From contig NZ_JBPYCS010000017.1 of assembly GCF_051846935.1 (NCBI RefSeq), forward strand, positions 1 to 55,791: a DNA stretch of 55,791 nucleotides, in the 5' to 3' direction. The position numbers were made by a program, and so were the translations under genes. How positions within the stretch are numbered: position 1 is the first letter of the stretch; every line of letters starts with the position of its first letter. Origin of the DNA: JBPYCR01 sp051846935. GTDB taxonomy: Bacteria; Bacillota; Bacilli; Bacillales; Amphibacillaceae. The notes under the pieces were generated by a model. The model was not told the DNA's origin. It did not search any database and saw only the letters and a list, made by a program, of their open reading frames with translations. Of this stretch, positions 16,608 through 25,576 are shown piece by piece.

Positions 16608-16658
16608 AAATATAAGGACGATTAAACGCGCGAGCATTTCTTCGTCCACCTTATATTT
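16608..16658 (+). promoter_or_regulatory. Inverted repeat upstream of the Hsp20 gene
   Basis: AAATATAAGG (16608-16617) is the reverse complement of CCTTATATTT (16649-16658). GGACG and CGTCC lie just inside. It is centred about 140 bases before the Hsp20 start. It may be an operator or a leader hairpin. It does not match the CIRCE element. Confidence 0.35.
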
Positions 16659-16772
16659 ACTATCATAATTATGAGAATGAGGAATTTGAACGATAACGAT
16701 ACGATATTAAGACGGGACTACGTAGATGCTTGCTCAAAAATCGGAAAAAATATTAAGGAGGCAGCACATATT

Positions 16773-17228
16773 ATGAAGCCCTTACGTCAGCTCAAAAACA
16801 ATTACGATTCAATTCATCATGTGAAAAATGAAGTAAACAATGCATTTCAACGTTTTTTTGAAGAACCATTAACATTCACTTCCCCTTGGAACAAGGAACA
16901 CGATTTCTTTCCCCCTATAAATGTGATCGAGAATCTCGATCGCTATACAATTGAAGTTGAAATACCGGGAATGTGCTCAGAAGATGTAAACGTAACAATA
17001 GAGAATAATATGTTAACGATCAAAGGAGAAAAGAAACTTGACGATCATGTAAGCATAGAGGAAAACACGATGCACATTAAGGAGCGCGCACAAGGTGTTT
17101 TCCATAGGTCGCTCACACTTCCAAACAACGCAAATGCAGATCGTATTTCTGCTGAATGTAAAAAGGGTGTTTTAAATATATACATTCCTAAGGACCGTGT
17201 GAATAGCAAACAAATTGAAATTGAATAA
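16773..17228 (+). CDS. Hsp20/alpha-crystallin small heat-shock protein
   Basis: This ATP-independent holdase has 151 residues. The alpha-crystallin domain covers about residues 45-140, with FPPINVIENLDRYTIEVEIP, then NNMLTIKGEKK and the conserved GVLNIYIPK near the end. AAGGAGG lies 11 bases before the ATG at 16773, giving a normal family length. An upstream extension of the frame has no such site. It has its own terminator. It binds unfolding proteins during stress. Confidence 0.92.
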   Translation: MKPLRQLKNNYDSIHHVKNEVNNAFQRFFEEPLTFTSPWNKEHDFFPPINVIENLDRYTIEVEIPGMCSEDVNVTIENNMLTIKGEKKLDDHVSIEENTMHIKERAQGVFHRSLTLPNNANADRISAECKKGVLNIYIPKDRVNSKQIEIE

Positions 17229-17247
17229 ACTCTAAAAACGAATGATT

Positions 17248-17300
17248 ACAAATGGTTCCAATCGCCCCTTTTTATGATCGGAACCATTTGTATTTTTATT
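17248..17300 (+). terminator. Terminator of the Hsp20 gene
   Basis: ACAAATGGTTCCAATC (17248-17263) pairs with GATCGGAACCATTTGT (17276-17291) with one mismatch, followed by ATTTTTATTT. Confidence 0.85.
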
Positions 17301-17599
17301 TACTAGCAATAACTACATGTACAGGCTAAGAGTTGAATTAATAGCTTGTGAACACCTCAAAAAGGTTTGAAAAAAGAATGGCAGTGGAAAATAGTACTTA
17401 AGCAACACCTGTTTTTCTTGTTGCAACAATTTAGCTTACGCGTATAACTAATCATCCATTTTTACAACAGAGCCCGTTTTCTAGACAATTATTTTCTAAA
17501 AGAGCGAGCCGTTTGGCCGCTATTATGTATAGCAATGGCGTCTTCATATGACAAATAAACGATCAAATATAACAATTACGACCTGGGGAGGAAAGATAG
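17301..17599. other. Leader region of the UbiB-like gene
   Basis: No gene is supported in these 299 bases. GGGGAGGA lies at the right end as the ribosome site of the next gene. No clear promoter was picked out. Confidence 0.3.
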
Positions 17600-19273
17600 T
17601 TGTTGCTAAAGAAGTTAAGGCACACACACCGATATCAAGAAATAATAAATGTTTTAATTAAGAACGGATTTAGTCATTTTTTGTATCGGATCGGTTTAAC
17701 CGATCGAAATAAATTTATTAATAAAACGAAACGTCAAGCAAATGAGAATATGACACTTCAGCATATAGGTGCAATGGTACGTATATCGTTACAGGAGTTA
17801 GGACCAAGCTTTATAAAGCTTGGACAAATTGCTAGCTCTAGAAGAGATTTGCTACCATTACCAATTGTAGAGGAGCTTGAAAAGTTACAAGAGCACGCAC
17901 CACCTATACCGTTTCGTCAGGTTAAAGATATTTTAGAGGCGGAATTTTCCGATACGCTAAGTAATGTATTCCCTCATTTTAACCAAACACCTTTGGCAAC
18001 CGCTTCAATCGGTCAAGTACATACTGCTAAATTAAAAACAGGGGAACGTGTCGCGATTAAAATACAACGTCCAAACATAAAAAAGACAATGGAAACAGAT
18101 TTAGAAATCATACTCCGGCTCGCTGAAAAGATGGAAGAAAAAACGGAATGGGCGAGAGCTTATCGGATTAAAAACATCGTTACTGACTTCTCTCATTCTT
18201 TACGAAAAGAACTCGATTATCGTATTGAGGCGTATCATGCAAAGAAATTCAAAAAATTGTTTAGTAAGCAGTCAGACATTTATATTCCAAAAATATATCA
18301 AACGTATTCAACAGAAAAAGTATTAACGATGGAATTTATTGAAGGAGTAAGCGTACGTAAGGTAACTGACCTTGATAAGGAAGGTTTAGATCGAAAAACG
18401 ATTGCTAAACGGTTGGCAGATTCCATGTTAGAGCAAGTGCTTGACGAAGGTTTTTTCCATGGGGATCCTCATGCAGGCAACATTTACATTCTACCAGACA
18501 ATGTCATATCCTACTTGGATTTTGGAATGGCCGGCTACTTAGATGACGAGATGAAACGTCATATTGCCTCTCTCGTCATCCAAATTGAAAAGCAGAATAC
18601 GAAGGGGATTATCCGTACATTTTCGAAATGGGGCCTATTGAGTGAAGCAACAAATACACATGAGCTCTCACTGGATATTGATTATTTTTTAGTAACGTAT
18701 TATGATTTAGAGCTTCGAGAAATAAAAATTGGAAATGCAATTAGCGAACTATTAACAATCGCCTTTAAGCATAACGTAGCTATTCCGTCGAATATTGCTG
18801 TGCTTGCGAAGGTTATTCTTACTATTGAAGCTATAATTGCAGACCTTGACCCTGAATTTAATCTTATGCAAGCAATTAAACCATATGGCGACAAATTGAT
18901 GAAGCAGCGACTAAATCCGAAAAGCATCGCTAAAGACAATACAGAAGAAGTATTTGATTATATTGAGACTTTAAAGGAAGTACCTTATACAATCCAAAAG
19001 GCAGCTCGTACGATCCAAAAGGGGACAATTCGTTTTGACGTTAACTCAAACGATTTACAAACCTTTTTAAGAAGACTTGATAAGATTAGTAATCGGATAT
19101 CATTCAGCATTATCTTACTAGCATTTTGTATTCTAATTGGTTGCTTAATAATTGGTGCCTCAATTATTGATCAATCAACATTATTATGGAAAATTCCAAT
19201 TATCGAGATCGGTTCAATTGCAACAGTGCTCGTATTTTTATTTATAATGTACTCCGTGTTTAGATCTGGTTAA
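17600..19273 (+). CDS. UbiB/AarF-type (ABC1) atypical kinase
   Basis: This protein of 557 residues belongs to the UbiB/ABC1 family. The family signature KLGQIASSRRDLLP (about 73-86) is followed by ASIGQVHTA, the kinase-like VAIKIQRP, HGDPHAGN with His287, and the LDFGMAG metal-binding motif with Asp307. Two hydrophobic C-terminal helices (about 500-520 and 530-552) anchor it in the membrane. UbiB proteins support isoprenoid quinone metabolism and act as ATPases rather than ordinary protein kinases. A bacillus makes menaquinone, so a lipid or quinone role is inferred. TTG start follows GGGGAGGA by 7 bases. A CtaG-like gene lies 120 bases downstream on the same strand. Confidence 0.9.
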   Translation: MLLKKLRHTHRYQEIINVLIKNGFSHFLYRIGLTDRNKFINKTKRQANENMTLQHIGAMVRISLQELGPSFIKLGQIASSRRDLLPLPIVEELEKLQEHAPPIPFRQVKDILEAEFSDTLSNVFPHFNQTPLATASIGQVHTAKLKTGERVAIKIQRPNIKKTMETDLEIILRLAEKMEEKTEWARAYRIKNIVTDFSHSLRKELDYRIEAYHAKKFKKLFSKQSDIYIPKIYQTYSTEKVLTMEFIEGVSVRKVTDLDKEGLDRKTIAKRLADSMLEQVLDEGFFHGDPHAGNIYILPDNVISYLDFGMAGYLDDEMKRHIASLVIQIEKQNTKGIIRTFSKWGLLSEATNTHELSLDIDYFLVTYYDLELREIKIGNAISELLTIAFKHNVAIPSNIAVLAKVILTIEAIIADLDPEFNLMQAIKPYGDKLMKQRLNPKSIAKDNTEEVFDYIETLKEVPYTIQKAARTIQKGTIRFDVNSNDLQTFLRRLDKISNRISFSIILLAFCILIGCLIIGASIIDQSTLLWKIPIIEIGSIATVLVFLFIMYSVFRSG

Positions 19274-19393
19274 CAACAATAATAAGCAGGGCGTAAATTA
19301 AACAGCTTATATCAGCCAACTTCTAGCATACTTCCCCTTTTCCATTCATACAATTGCAATTAATTGCATGTTTTGAAAGGGGGAATGAATCAT

Positions 19394-20176
19394 TTGCTAA
19401 AGGCACTACTCGCCGATCATATGTCTTGGAATCTACCCTTACTCCTTCTTTTTATTACACTATCTTGTTTCTATTTCCTGCTGTTGCATAAACAGAATCG
19501 AAAGTGGTTAGCGATCTTTAACCGTGAATCGTATATGTTTCACCTTTCACTTATCCTTCTTTATTTAGCAATCGGGAGCCCACTTCTTGCCATAAGTTAT
19601 TTGTCTATTTCGCTTCATATGCTACATATGAGCATTTTATTTTTCGTTATCCCTCCTCTGTTCCTGTTAGGAATTCCATCTATAATCTACCGACAGCGTT
19701 TCATCAATAAGATCAGCATTTTATTTATACGGCCAATGATCGCTTTAACGGCATTTTCTGTTTTATTCTTTCTCTACCATATTCCAATAAATATATCTTA
19801 CCTATCCAGTCAGCCCATATTACAAAAAGTGTATCTATTTTTATTATTCGTACTTGCCTTACGAATGTGGTGGCCCATTATAAACAATCAATCGAACGAG
19901 CAAAAGACGTACGACAGTTATGTAAGAAAAAGCATGCTATTTATTACGCCTGCCTGTCTACTATTAATTATTGGTGCATTGCTTGATGGTGCAAACAATC
20001 CATTTCTTACACAATTAACAACACACCTTTGCTTACCTGCAGACTCCTCCCTTCTTCACGTTTTGCCAGTGCCCTTTAACACCAAAATTGATCAATTATT
20101 AGCCGGCGCTAGCATGATGGGCATACACAAGACTAGTTTGATCATAACGGCTAGATTTGGTATAAAAAACGAATAA
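19394..20176 (+). CDS. CtaG-like cytochrome c oxidase assembly membrane protein
   Basis: This membrane protein of 260 residues has about seven helices and the caa3-type CtaG pattern: HMLHMSILFFVIPPLFLLGIP (about 79-99, with paired His/Met residues), RMWWPI and LCLPADSSL. CtaG proteins of this type help copper loading or assembly of caa3 oxidase. TTG at 19394 is preferred because GAAAGGGGG lies about 10 bases before it. ATG at 19385 sits almost on that site, and the ATG at 19364 has none. No oxidase subunit genes are nearby, so this is probably a stand-alone paralogue. It may share a transcript with the UbiB-like gene. Confidence 0.8.
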   Translation: MLKALLADHMSWNLPLLLLFITLSCFYFLLLHKQNRKWLAIFNRESYMFHLSLILLYLAIGSPLLAISYLSISLHMLHMSILFFVIPPLFLLGIPSIIYRQRFINKISILFIRPMIALTAFSVLFFLYHIPINISYLSSQPILQKVYLFLLFVLALRMWWPIINNQSNEQKTYDSYVRKSMLFITPACLLLIIGALLDGANNPFLTQLTTHLCLPADSSLLHVLPVPFNTKIDQLLAGASMMGIHKTSLIITARFGIKNE

Positions 20177-20189
20177 ACCGACGAAAAAT

Positions 20190-20232
20190 TAAAAAAATAA
20201 AATAGGAGTGCGCATCACTCTGCACCACCCCT
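20190..20232 (-). terminator. Probable terminator of the YitT-family gene
   Basis: On the minus strand AGGGGTG pairs with CACTCCT (one G-T pair) around a 15-base loop, followed by ATTTTATTTTTTT. It lies 44 bases after the stop codon. Confidence 0.55.
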
Positions 20233-20275
20233 ACATCTATTTAGAACTGTTATTCCATAAACCGGTTGACATTTA

Positions 20276-21130
20276 TTAATGAATTGCCGATTTAAATCTA
20301 CCACCATGGACTTCCTGTGTATCCATAATCGTTATAAACGCTTTTTCATCCTTATCATGAACGATCGATTTGAGCTTTGCTACCTCTAGGCGGGTAATAA
20401 CAACATAAATAATCTCCTTGTCAACGTGATGATATCCGCCTTTCCCGTACACTTTCGTAACCATACGCCCGAGCCGGTCATTTATGGCTCTGGCAACCTC
20501 CTCATATTCATCAGAAACAATTATTGCTGCTTTTGTGTCACCGGACAAGCCTTGAACAACTGCATCAATCGCTTTAGACGCTATATAATAAGTAAGAATG
20601 GAATACATTGCTTGCTCCCAGCCTAGGACAAATCCTGCCCAGCCAAATACAAATATGTTTACAAACATAACAAATTCGCCAACAGAAAACGGAATCTTCT
20701 TTGATAATAATATACCAAGAATTTCCGTACCATCGAGCGAACCGCCATTCCGGATAACAAGTCCGACACCTGCACCTAATATTAATCCACCAAATACAGT
20801 AGCAAGCAAAGGTTCATTTGTAACGGGCGACATTGTGAGCAACAGATTTTCAATTATCGCAAGGAAAACAATCCCAAATAACGAGGAAATAAAAAAGCTT
20901 TTTCCAATATGTTTATAGCCTGTGTAAAGAAATGGTAAGTTAATAATAAAAATAAGCACACCAAAATTGATCCCGGATAAGTTGTTTAATAATAAAGCAA
21001 CTCCGATTACGCCTCCATCAATAATTAAATTCGGCACAAGAAACAGTTCTATGGAGGCTGCTGCCATTGCTGCACCAATCATAAGCATTATATAGCGATA
21101 GATAAAACGAATTACTTGGCCTTTTTTCAT
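20276..21130 (-). CDS. YitT family membrane protein with DUF2179 domain
   Basis: This protein of 284 residues has about six N-terminal helices with the family words NLIIDGGVIGVALLLN and GSLDGTEILG. A C-terminal soluble DUF2179 domain (about 200-280) includes IIVSDEYEEVARAIN and GGRFKSAIH. Bacilli carry several paralogues (YitT, YpjC, YqfU, YvjA types), and their function is unknown. ATG at 21130 is chosen because AGGTG lies about 7 bases upstream. A GTG three codons earlier lacks spacing. It has its own terminator and no functional neighbours. Confidence 0.9.
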   Translation of the reverse strand: MKKGQVIRFIYRYIMLMIGAAMAAASIELFLVPNLIIDGGVIGVALLLNNLSGINFGVLIFIINLPFLYTGYKHIGKSFFISSLFGIVFLAIIENLLLTMSPVTNEPLLATVFGGLILGAGVGLVIRNGGSLDGTEILGILLSKKIPFSVGEFVMFVNIFVFGWAGFVLGWEQAMYSILTYYIASKAIDAVVQGLSGDTKAAIIVSDEYEEVARAINDRLGRMVTKVYGKGGYHHVDKEIIYVVITRLEVAKLKSIVHDKDEKAFITIMDTQEVHGGRFKSAIH

Positions 21131-21234
21131 TTGCCACACCTGCTATTTTTAAAGTTTTAAACGGAAATTTTGCTTGTAACGATTAAAAAAACTACGCAAG
21201 TTCCACTTCGAACGATTAAGTCTGCTTTTGTTCG

Positions 21235-22401
21235 CTAAAACAATTCTAAAAAGAGCCGTACGACATCAGCACCTGCAATAAATGTACCGAGCGCACTTCC
21301 GAGACTTGCTAATACAACTACTAGTAATATTCTTGTGACGTTATTTTCCCAAAACCCTTTTACATGTTGTACATCGTCTGCTAACGATTCAAAATCCTTA
21401 ACGACTGGCTTGCGCATAATCGCTTGAACAAATCCAGCAAAAAACCCAGCACCGATAAGTGGACTTAAGGAGCTAATTGGCGCAACAACAAAAGCTGTTA
21501 GGATGGCCAGCGGATGGCCAAATGCAACCAAAGCACCGAGCGCTGAAAGGGTTCCATTCCATAAAACCCAGCTAAGCGTTTGCTGTAAGCCGAGGGATGG
21601 ATTCATATAAAAGGTATACGCAATAATCCCAACAATAAGAACAGGTATCGCCCATGCAATGATTTTTGGCGCTTTAGACTTAGGTGGTTTACGCATTAAC
21701 TGTTTAATATCATGGTCGTTATGTATTTCCTTTTTTATCCCTGGAACATGTGCTGCACCAACGACTGCAACAATTTTATTCCCCGGTGCGTTTTTAATCT
21801 TTTCAGCTAAATATTGGTCTCGTTCATCGACTAACGGCTTTTTTAAAGCAGGAAAACTTTTTGAAAGATCTTGTAGCATTGTGTCAAGCATGTCTTGTGT
21901 TTTCATATGCTCTAGTTCTTCTTCCGTTATTTCATCCGTAATAAAAATACTACCAACTACTTGCATTAACAGTTTCGCTTTTCCCCACAGTCCTACATTG
22001 CCCCAAATACGAGAAAATGTCGTTTGGATGTCTCGGTCAGCTAATACGAGCTGTGCATCGATCTCTTTTGCAGAGTCAATTCCTTGGATCATTTCCTGCC
22101 CTGGATTTATACCAAATTGTTTAGCAATCCTTTTTTGAAACGAGGAAATTGCTAAATTCATTAAAAGCAACGTCGCTTTTTTATTCTTAATAACATGAAA
22201 TATATCCATGTCCTTCCACTTGCTACCCTCTGTAATCGATTTGTAGCGTTGTTCGTCTAATTCAATACAAACTGTATCTGGTCGCTCCGCTTCAATTACT
22301 TCTCTTACTTGTGTAGCACTACTTCTTGAAACATGAGCTGTACCTATTAAAATTAGTTCCTTATTCGCAATAGTAATTCGTGTAATATATTCTTCTGACA
22401 T
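21235..22401 (-). CDS. TraB/PrgY-type protein (TIKI-like metalloprotease fold)
   Basis: This protein of 388 residues has an N-terminal catalytic-like domain with the two conserved motifs of the TraB family, GTAHVS (about 20-25) and GAAHVPG (about 213-219), plus Glu-rich ELDEQRY. A C-terminal part from about 240 contains four to five membrane helices. TraB was first seen as a pheromone-shutdown protein in Enterococcus. Chromosomal homologues are widespread and their role is unclear. GGAAAGGAA lies before the ATG. Length and layout are normal for the bacterial long form. Confidence 0.88.
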   Translation of the reverse strand: MSEEYITRITIANKELILIGTAHVSRSSATQVREVIEAERPDTVCIELDEQRYKSITEGSKWKDMDIFHVIKNKKATLLLMNLAISSFQKRIAKQFGINPGQEMIQGIDSAKEIDAQLVLADRDIQTTFSRIWGNVGLWGKAKLLMQVVGSIFITDEITEEELEHMKTQDMLDTMLQDLSKSFPALKKPLVDERDQYLAEKIKNAPGNKIVAVVGAAHVPGIKKEIHNDHDIKQLMRKPPKSKAPKIIAWAIPVLIVGIIAYTFYMNPSLGLQQTLSWVLWNGTLSALGALVAFGHPLAILTAFVVAPISSLSPLIGAGFFAGFVQAIMRKPVVKDFESLADDVQHVKGFWENNVTRILLVVVLASLGSALGTFIAGADVVRLFLELF

Positions 22402-22486
22402 TGGACGGTTCCTTTCCTATTCCATGCGTTCATTAATTATTCCACGTGAAAAAAAGATAGTCAAGCGACACACCACTTTTTACCAT

Positions 22487-22948
22487 TTAATCATACTTCA
22501 GCTGTTGATAAATTTCTGGTGCTGCTTTATTGATACGGGTAGGACGCCAATTCGGTTTCACCCAAATATGCAAAGTAGACCCGCTTGCCAATCGCTGACC
22601 ATTAAGGGGTACTTTTGTTCGCTCGCTTCCTATATCGGTTTCTTTTTGTTCGTCAACTTTTCTCACTTCATAATCAAACCGTAGCCTTACAGCTGATACT
22701 TCAGATACTTTTGCAAAAACAGCAATTACATCATCGTATTTTGCTGGTTGTTGATAGTTCACTTGCAAATCAATAACTGGCAATAAAAGGCCTAAGCTTT
22801 CCATTCTTCTGTAAGCAAGTCCTGCAGCTCGCAGCCATTCGGTACGCCCAATTTCAAACCAGCGTACATAATTGGCATGGTGAACGACTCCCATCTGATC
22901 TGTATCCTTATAATGTACGCGTACTGTTTCTCGATTCCACTTACTCAC
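22487..22948 (-). CDS. YbgC-type hotdog acyl-CoA thioesterase
   Basis: This 4HBT-family hotdog protein of 153 residues contains VHYKDTDQMGVVHHANYVRW, in which the second Asp (residue 17) is the expected catalytic residue. It would hydrolyse acyl-CoA. A charged insertion at about 113-127 (DEQKETDIGSERTK) is longer than in YbgC. The GTG at 22948 is chosen, since GGGAGGA lies 8 bases upstream. The gene starts inside the last codons of a broken acyl-CoA synthetase gene on the same strand, so the two activities were probably once an operon. Confidence 0.85.
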   Translation of the reverse strand: MSKWNRETVRVHYKDTDQMGVVHHANYVRWFEIGRTEWLRAAGLAYRRMESLGLLLPVIDLQVNYQQPAKYDDVIAVFAKVSEVSAVRLRFDYEVRKVDEQKETDIGSERTKVPLNGQRLASGSTLHIWVKPNWRPTRINKAAPEIYQQLKYD

Positions 22949-23350
22949 CGGTACGTTCCTCCCTGCCAATCGTATTTTTTAGCAAGTCGTTCTTCAACAA
23001 TTGACCATATGGTATTCCTTTAATCGTTTCATTAAAAATAATAAAGCGACTGTCCAATTGAGTAATAATATAAGATAGATCAGCTTTTTTTAACATCGTA
23101 TTAAGTGGTACTACTACAACACCTACAAGTGAACTGGCTATAATGAGGGCCGGATATTCCGGAATGTTTTCCATTAAAGGGCGACATGATCCACTCGCTT
23201 TACCCTTGATTTATTAAGGCTTGAGCGTATTCGTTTGCGTCCTCCCACAGTTTTCCGTACGTTCTGGAACGCTTATCGACATGAAGATATATCTTTTCTT
23301 CATTGTTAGTGCATACGAACTGAAAGTGTTCAGCAATTGTATTACGTGGT
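22941..23350 (-). pseudogene. Remnant of an AMP-binding acyl-CoA synthetase
   Basis: Minus-strand pieces in different frames line up with the N-terminus of AMP-forming acyl-CoA synthetases. First comes TYGKLWEDANEYAQALINQG (about 23205-23264), then VKRVDHVAL, then MENIPEYPALIIASSLVGVV and VVPLNTMLKKADLSYIITQL (down to about 23050). At least two frameshifts or stops separate them. The remaining ~400 residues, including the ATP-binding core, are gone, and the frame ends against the thioesterase start. This shows a deletion as well as decay. Confidence 0.8.
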
Positions 23351-23538
23351 CATACTTCATACCGTTTTTTCAAGTCAGAGCGTCTTTCAGTAACCATATT
23401 TTGCATTTGACGCTTGTTCTGTATGAATAACCCCCATCTGTTACGCCCTCCTGATCAAGTATCCATCTATTCGGTATTGAGTGATACCCGTTTAGTTTAT
23501 CTGAAATTAAATATTCGTGCAATTACACTTAATTCCTA

Positions 23539-23801
23539 GATTGAGTCAAGTATTTGTGGGTGTTATTTTAAGAAGTTAAAAAACCTCTCTTTGTATTCGT
23601 AAATTTTAGTATTGATTTCTAGCAACCGCAGTAGATATACACTACGCTTTCCGAGGAGGCTGAAGCCGTGCCCGCGGAAAGGATCCACCTGCAGTGAAAA
23701 TCAACGGTGTTATTCATGTGTATATCGTTCGAAGTAAAATTGATCACATATTATCTAGTTAGATAAGTGCATGTGTTCCCCCACAAACATTTTACTCATA
23801 C
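23539..23801 (+). mobile_element. 263-bp MITE, copy 1
   Basis: This non-coding element of 263 bases is nearly identical, in inverse orientation, to 55006-55268. Its ends are 24-base imperfect inverted repeats (GATTGAGTCAAGTATTTGTG at the left; GTATGAGTAAAATGTTTGTG read inward from the right). It is flanked by 9-base direct repeats TAATTCCTA at 23530-23538 and 23802-23810, a clear target-site duplication. The core (23641-23700) contains a GC-rich near-palindrome with CTTTCCGAGG and CCGCGGAAAG. No transposase is encoded, so it must move by a transposase elsewhere. A family giving 9-bp duplications is implied. Confidence 0.85.
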
Positions 23802-23810
23802 TAATTCCTA

Positions 23811-24265
23811 AGCTTAAATCTAGTATTTATGGGAGGTTATTAAGACCTAAAATTATTTATTATTTTACTTTTTTAATACGCGGTTGCTTCAGCAGTTGAC
23901 ATGCTGCTTTTTCTAGAGTCTCGTATATTCCTTACGCTAATAGGTAATAACCATGAATTGATAGAAGAAAAGCTTACTAGATAAAAAAATAATACAATAG
24001 TCCCAATGTTTTCCTACAAGCAACAAGGTGCAAACACGTATTTACAGTACTTTTTACTCGTACGTACAAGGGAGAGGATCGTTCTTCTTATATTTCTTCT
24101 TTGCCTTCTATTTCGTTACCCTTTACAATAATCTGGAAAGACTATCATGTAAAGCAACAGGTCGAACACACGTATAAACGTTATAATGAGAAAGCAAAAC
24201 AGACGAATTCGTAATATAACAGGCGGAAAAATAATGCCTGAACATAATATACGAGGAGAGTATTT
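23811..24265. other. Intergenic region before the MoxR gene
   Basis: No supported gene. A plus-strand tail that reads YKGEDRSSYISSLPSISLPF and ends at a TAA near 24213 has no start or ribosome site and may be a decayed frame. GAGGAGAG at the right end is the ribosome site of the next gene. Confidence 0.35.
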
Positions 24266-25147
24266 ATGAACACAACGTATGAACTGCCACAATCGATTCA
24301 AAAACTGTTGATCGACAAACGACGTAACTCCAACCTTGTAGACTACAATACAGGAAAACAGGGAAAGAACGGATACGTAACTCCTTCAATGGAATTATTT
24401 ATTGATGCGGTTACCGCTTTAGGAATGGGAAAAAACGTGTTGCTAAAAGGGCCCACTGGTTCAGGTAAAACAAAGCTGGCAGAAACGCTTACCGCTTTAT
24501 TCAACCAAAAAATGCATAGTATTAACTGTTCCGTTGATTTAGATGCTGAAAGTTTAATCGGTTTTAAAACATTAACGTATAAAGAAAATAAACAAGTTAT
24601 TGATTTTATACCTGGTCCAGTTACAAACGCAATGAAGGAAGGCTCCTTTCTTTATATAGATGAAATCAACATGGCAAAGCCAGAAACATTACCACTCATT
24701 AACGGTGTGCTTGATTATAGACGAACAGTAACAAATCCTTTTACGAATGAAGTCATTACCGCATCACCTGGCTTCAACATTATCGCAGCAATTAATGAAG
24801 GGTATATCGGAACAGTGCCTTTAAATGAAGCATTAAAAAACCGCTTTATCGTAATCGACGTACCTTATATTCAAGGGGGTCAATTGCGACAATTAATTCG
24901 AGCAAATACAGATCTTTCGGAAGAAAAAGCGATCAATTCGTTTGTACAGCTGTCCGCTGATCTTATCCAAGCTGTCAAACAAGGTAAACTTTCTGAGGAT
25001 GCCGCTTCGATTCGAGCCCTTCTTGACGCCTGTGATCTTAGCATTTATATACCACCTAAACGAGCAATCCTACGATCAATAGTGGACAAACTGGACGAAC
25101 AACGAGAAAAAGACTTGATTTTAAATATAGCAGATACACTGTTTTAG
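24266..25147 (+). CDS. yojN: MoxR-type AAA+ ATPase (YojN/NorQ-like)
   Basis: This AAA+ ATPase of 293 residues has Walker A GPTGSGKT at 62-69, Walker B FLYIDEIN near 128-135 and the sensor segment IIAAINEGY near 172-180. Arg in EALKNRF is the usual arginine finger. It resembles B. subtilis YojN and the NorQ/CbbQ group, which work with VWA-domain partners as chaperones that insert metals or activate enzymes. The VWA partner is the next gene, 429 bases on. No nitric oxide reductase genes are present, so the NorQ name should not be taken literally. GAGGAGAG precedes the ATG. Confidence 0.9.
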   Translation: MNTTYELPQSIQKLLIDKRRNSNLVDYNTGKQGKNGYVTPSMELFIDAVTALGMGKNVLLKGPTGSGKTKLAETLTALFNQKMHSINCSVDLDAESLIGFKTLTYKENKQVIDFIPGPVTNAMKEGSFLYIDEINMAKPETLPLINGVLDYRRTVTNPFTNEVITASPGFNIIAAINEGYIGTVPLNEALKNRFIVIDVPYIQGGQLRQLIRANTDLSEEKAINSFVQLSADLIQAVKQGKLSEDAASIRALLDACDLSIYIPPKRAILRSIVDKLDEQREKDLILNIADTLF

Positions 25148-25576
25148 AAAGAACTGCGGTAATGTGTCAAGTTGAAAATTATTAATTTTTTTGTTATCAA
25201 GCTTTAATTTGCTTAAAAAAGACAACACTAAATTAATCCTAGTAAATTATTTAATTTTCCTAATAGCGGAGTTGAGATTTAGAAGCTAATTATGTCTCAT
25301 ATATTTACGCTAATTTCGGGTTTGTAAATTTGGTTTTTGCGTCGTAGCGCGTCCACCAAACGCACTAATCTTCTAATCCGTGTCAAAGCAGGGGGTGAGA
25401 CCCCGACGGAGATGGTTTCCTTCCGAGGAGACTCAAGCCATGCCTGGGAAAAGTGTCCGCCTGTAGTGCAAATCAACGGGTGTAACACAGTGTAATTCTC
25501 ACGAAATATACACTAGTTCAAATAGAACACAGGAAGGAACAATAGGCGAAAAGCATACTATTCGAGGAGGATACCG
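25148..25576. repeat. Degenerate repeat between the MoxR and VWA genes
   Basis: This 429-base gap separates two genes that are normally adjacent. About 25415-25500 carries a diverged relative of the MITE core: TTCCGAGGAGACTCAAGCC, then CCTGGGAAAAG, then TGTAGTGCAAATCAACGG. They match the MITE words CCGAGGAGGCTGAAGCC, CCGCGGAAAG and TGCAGTGAAAATCAACGG. The MITE ends are not recognisable here. It is probably an old insertion that lengthened the operon gap. GAGGAGG precedes the next gene. Confidence 0.6.
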
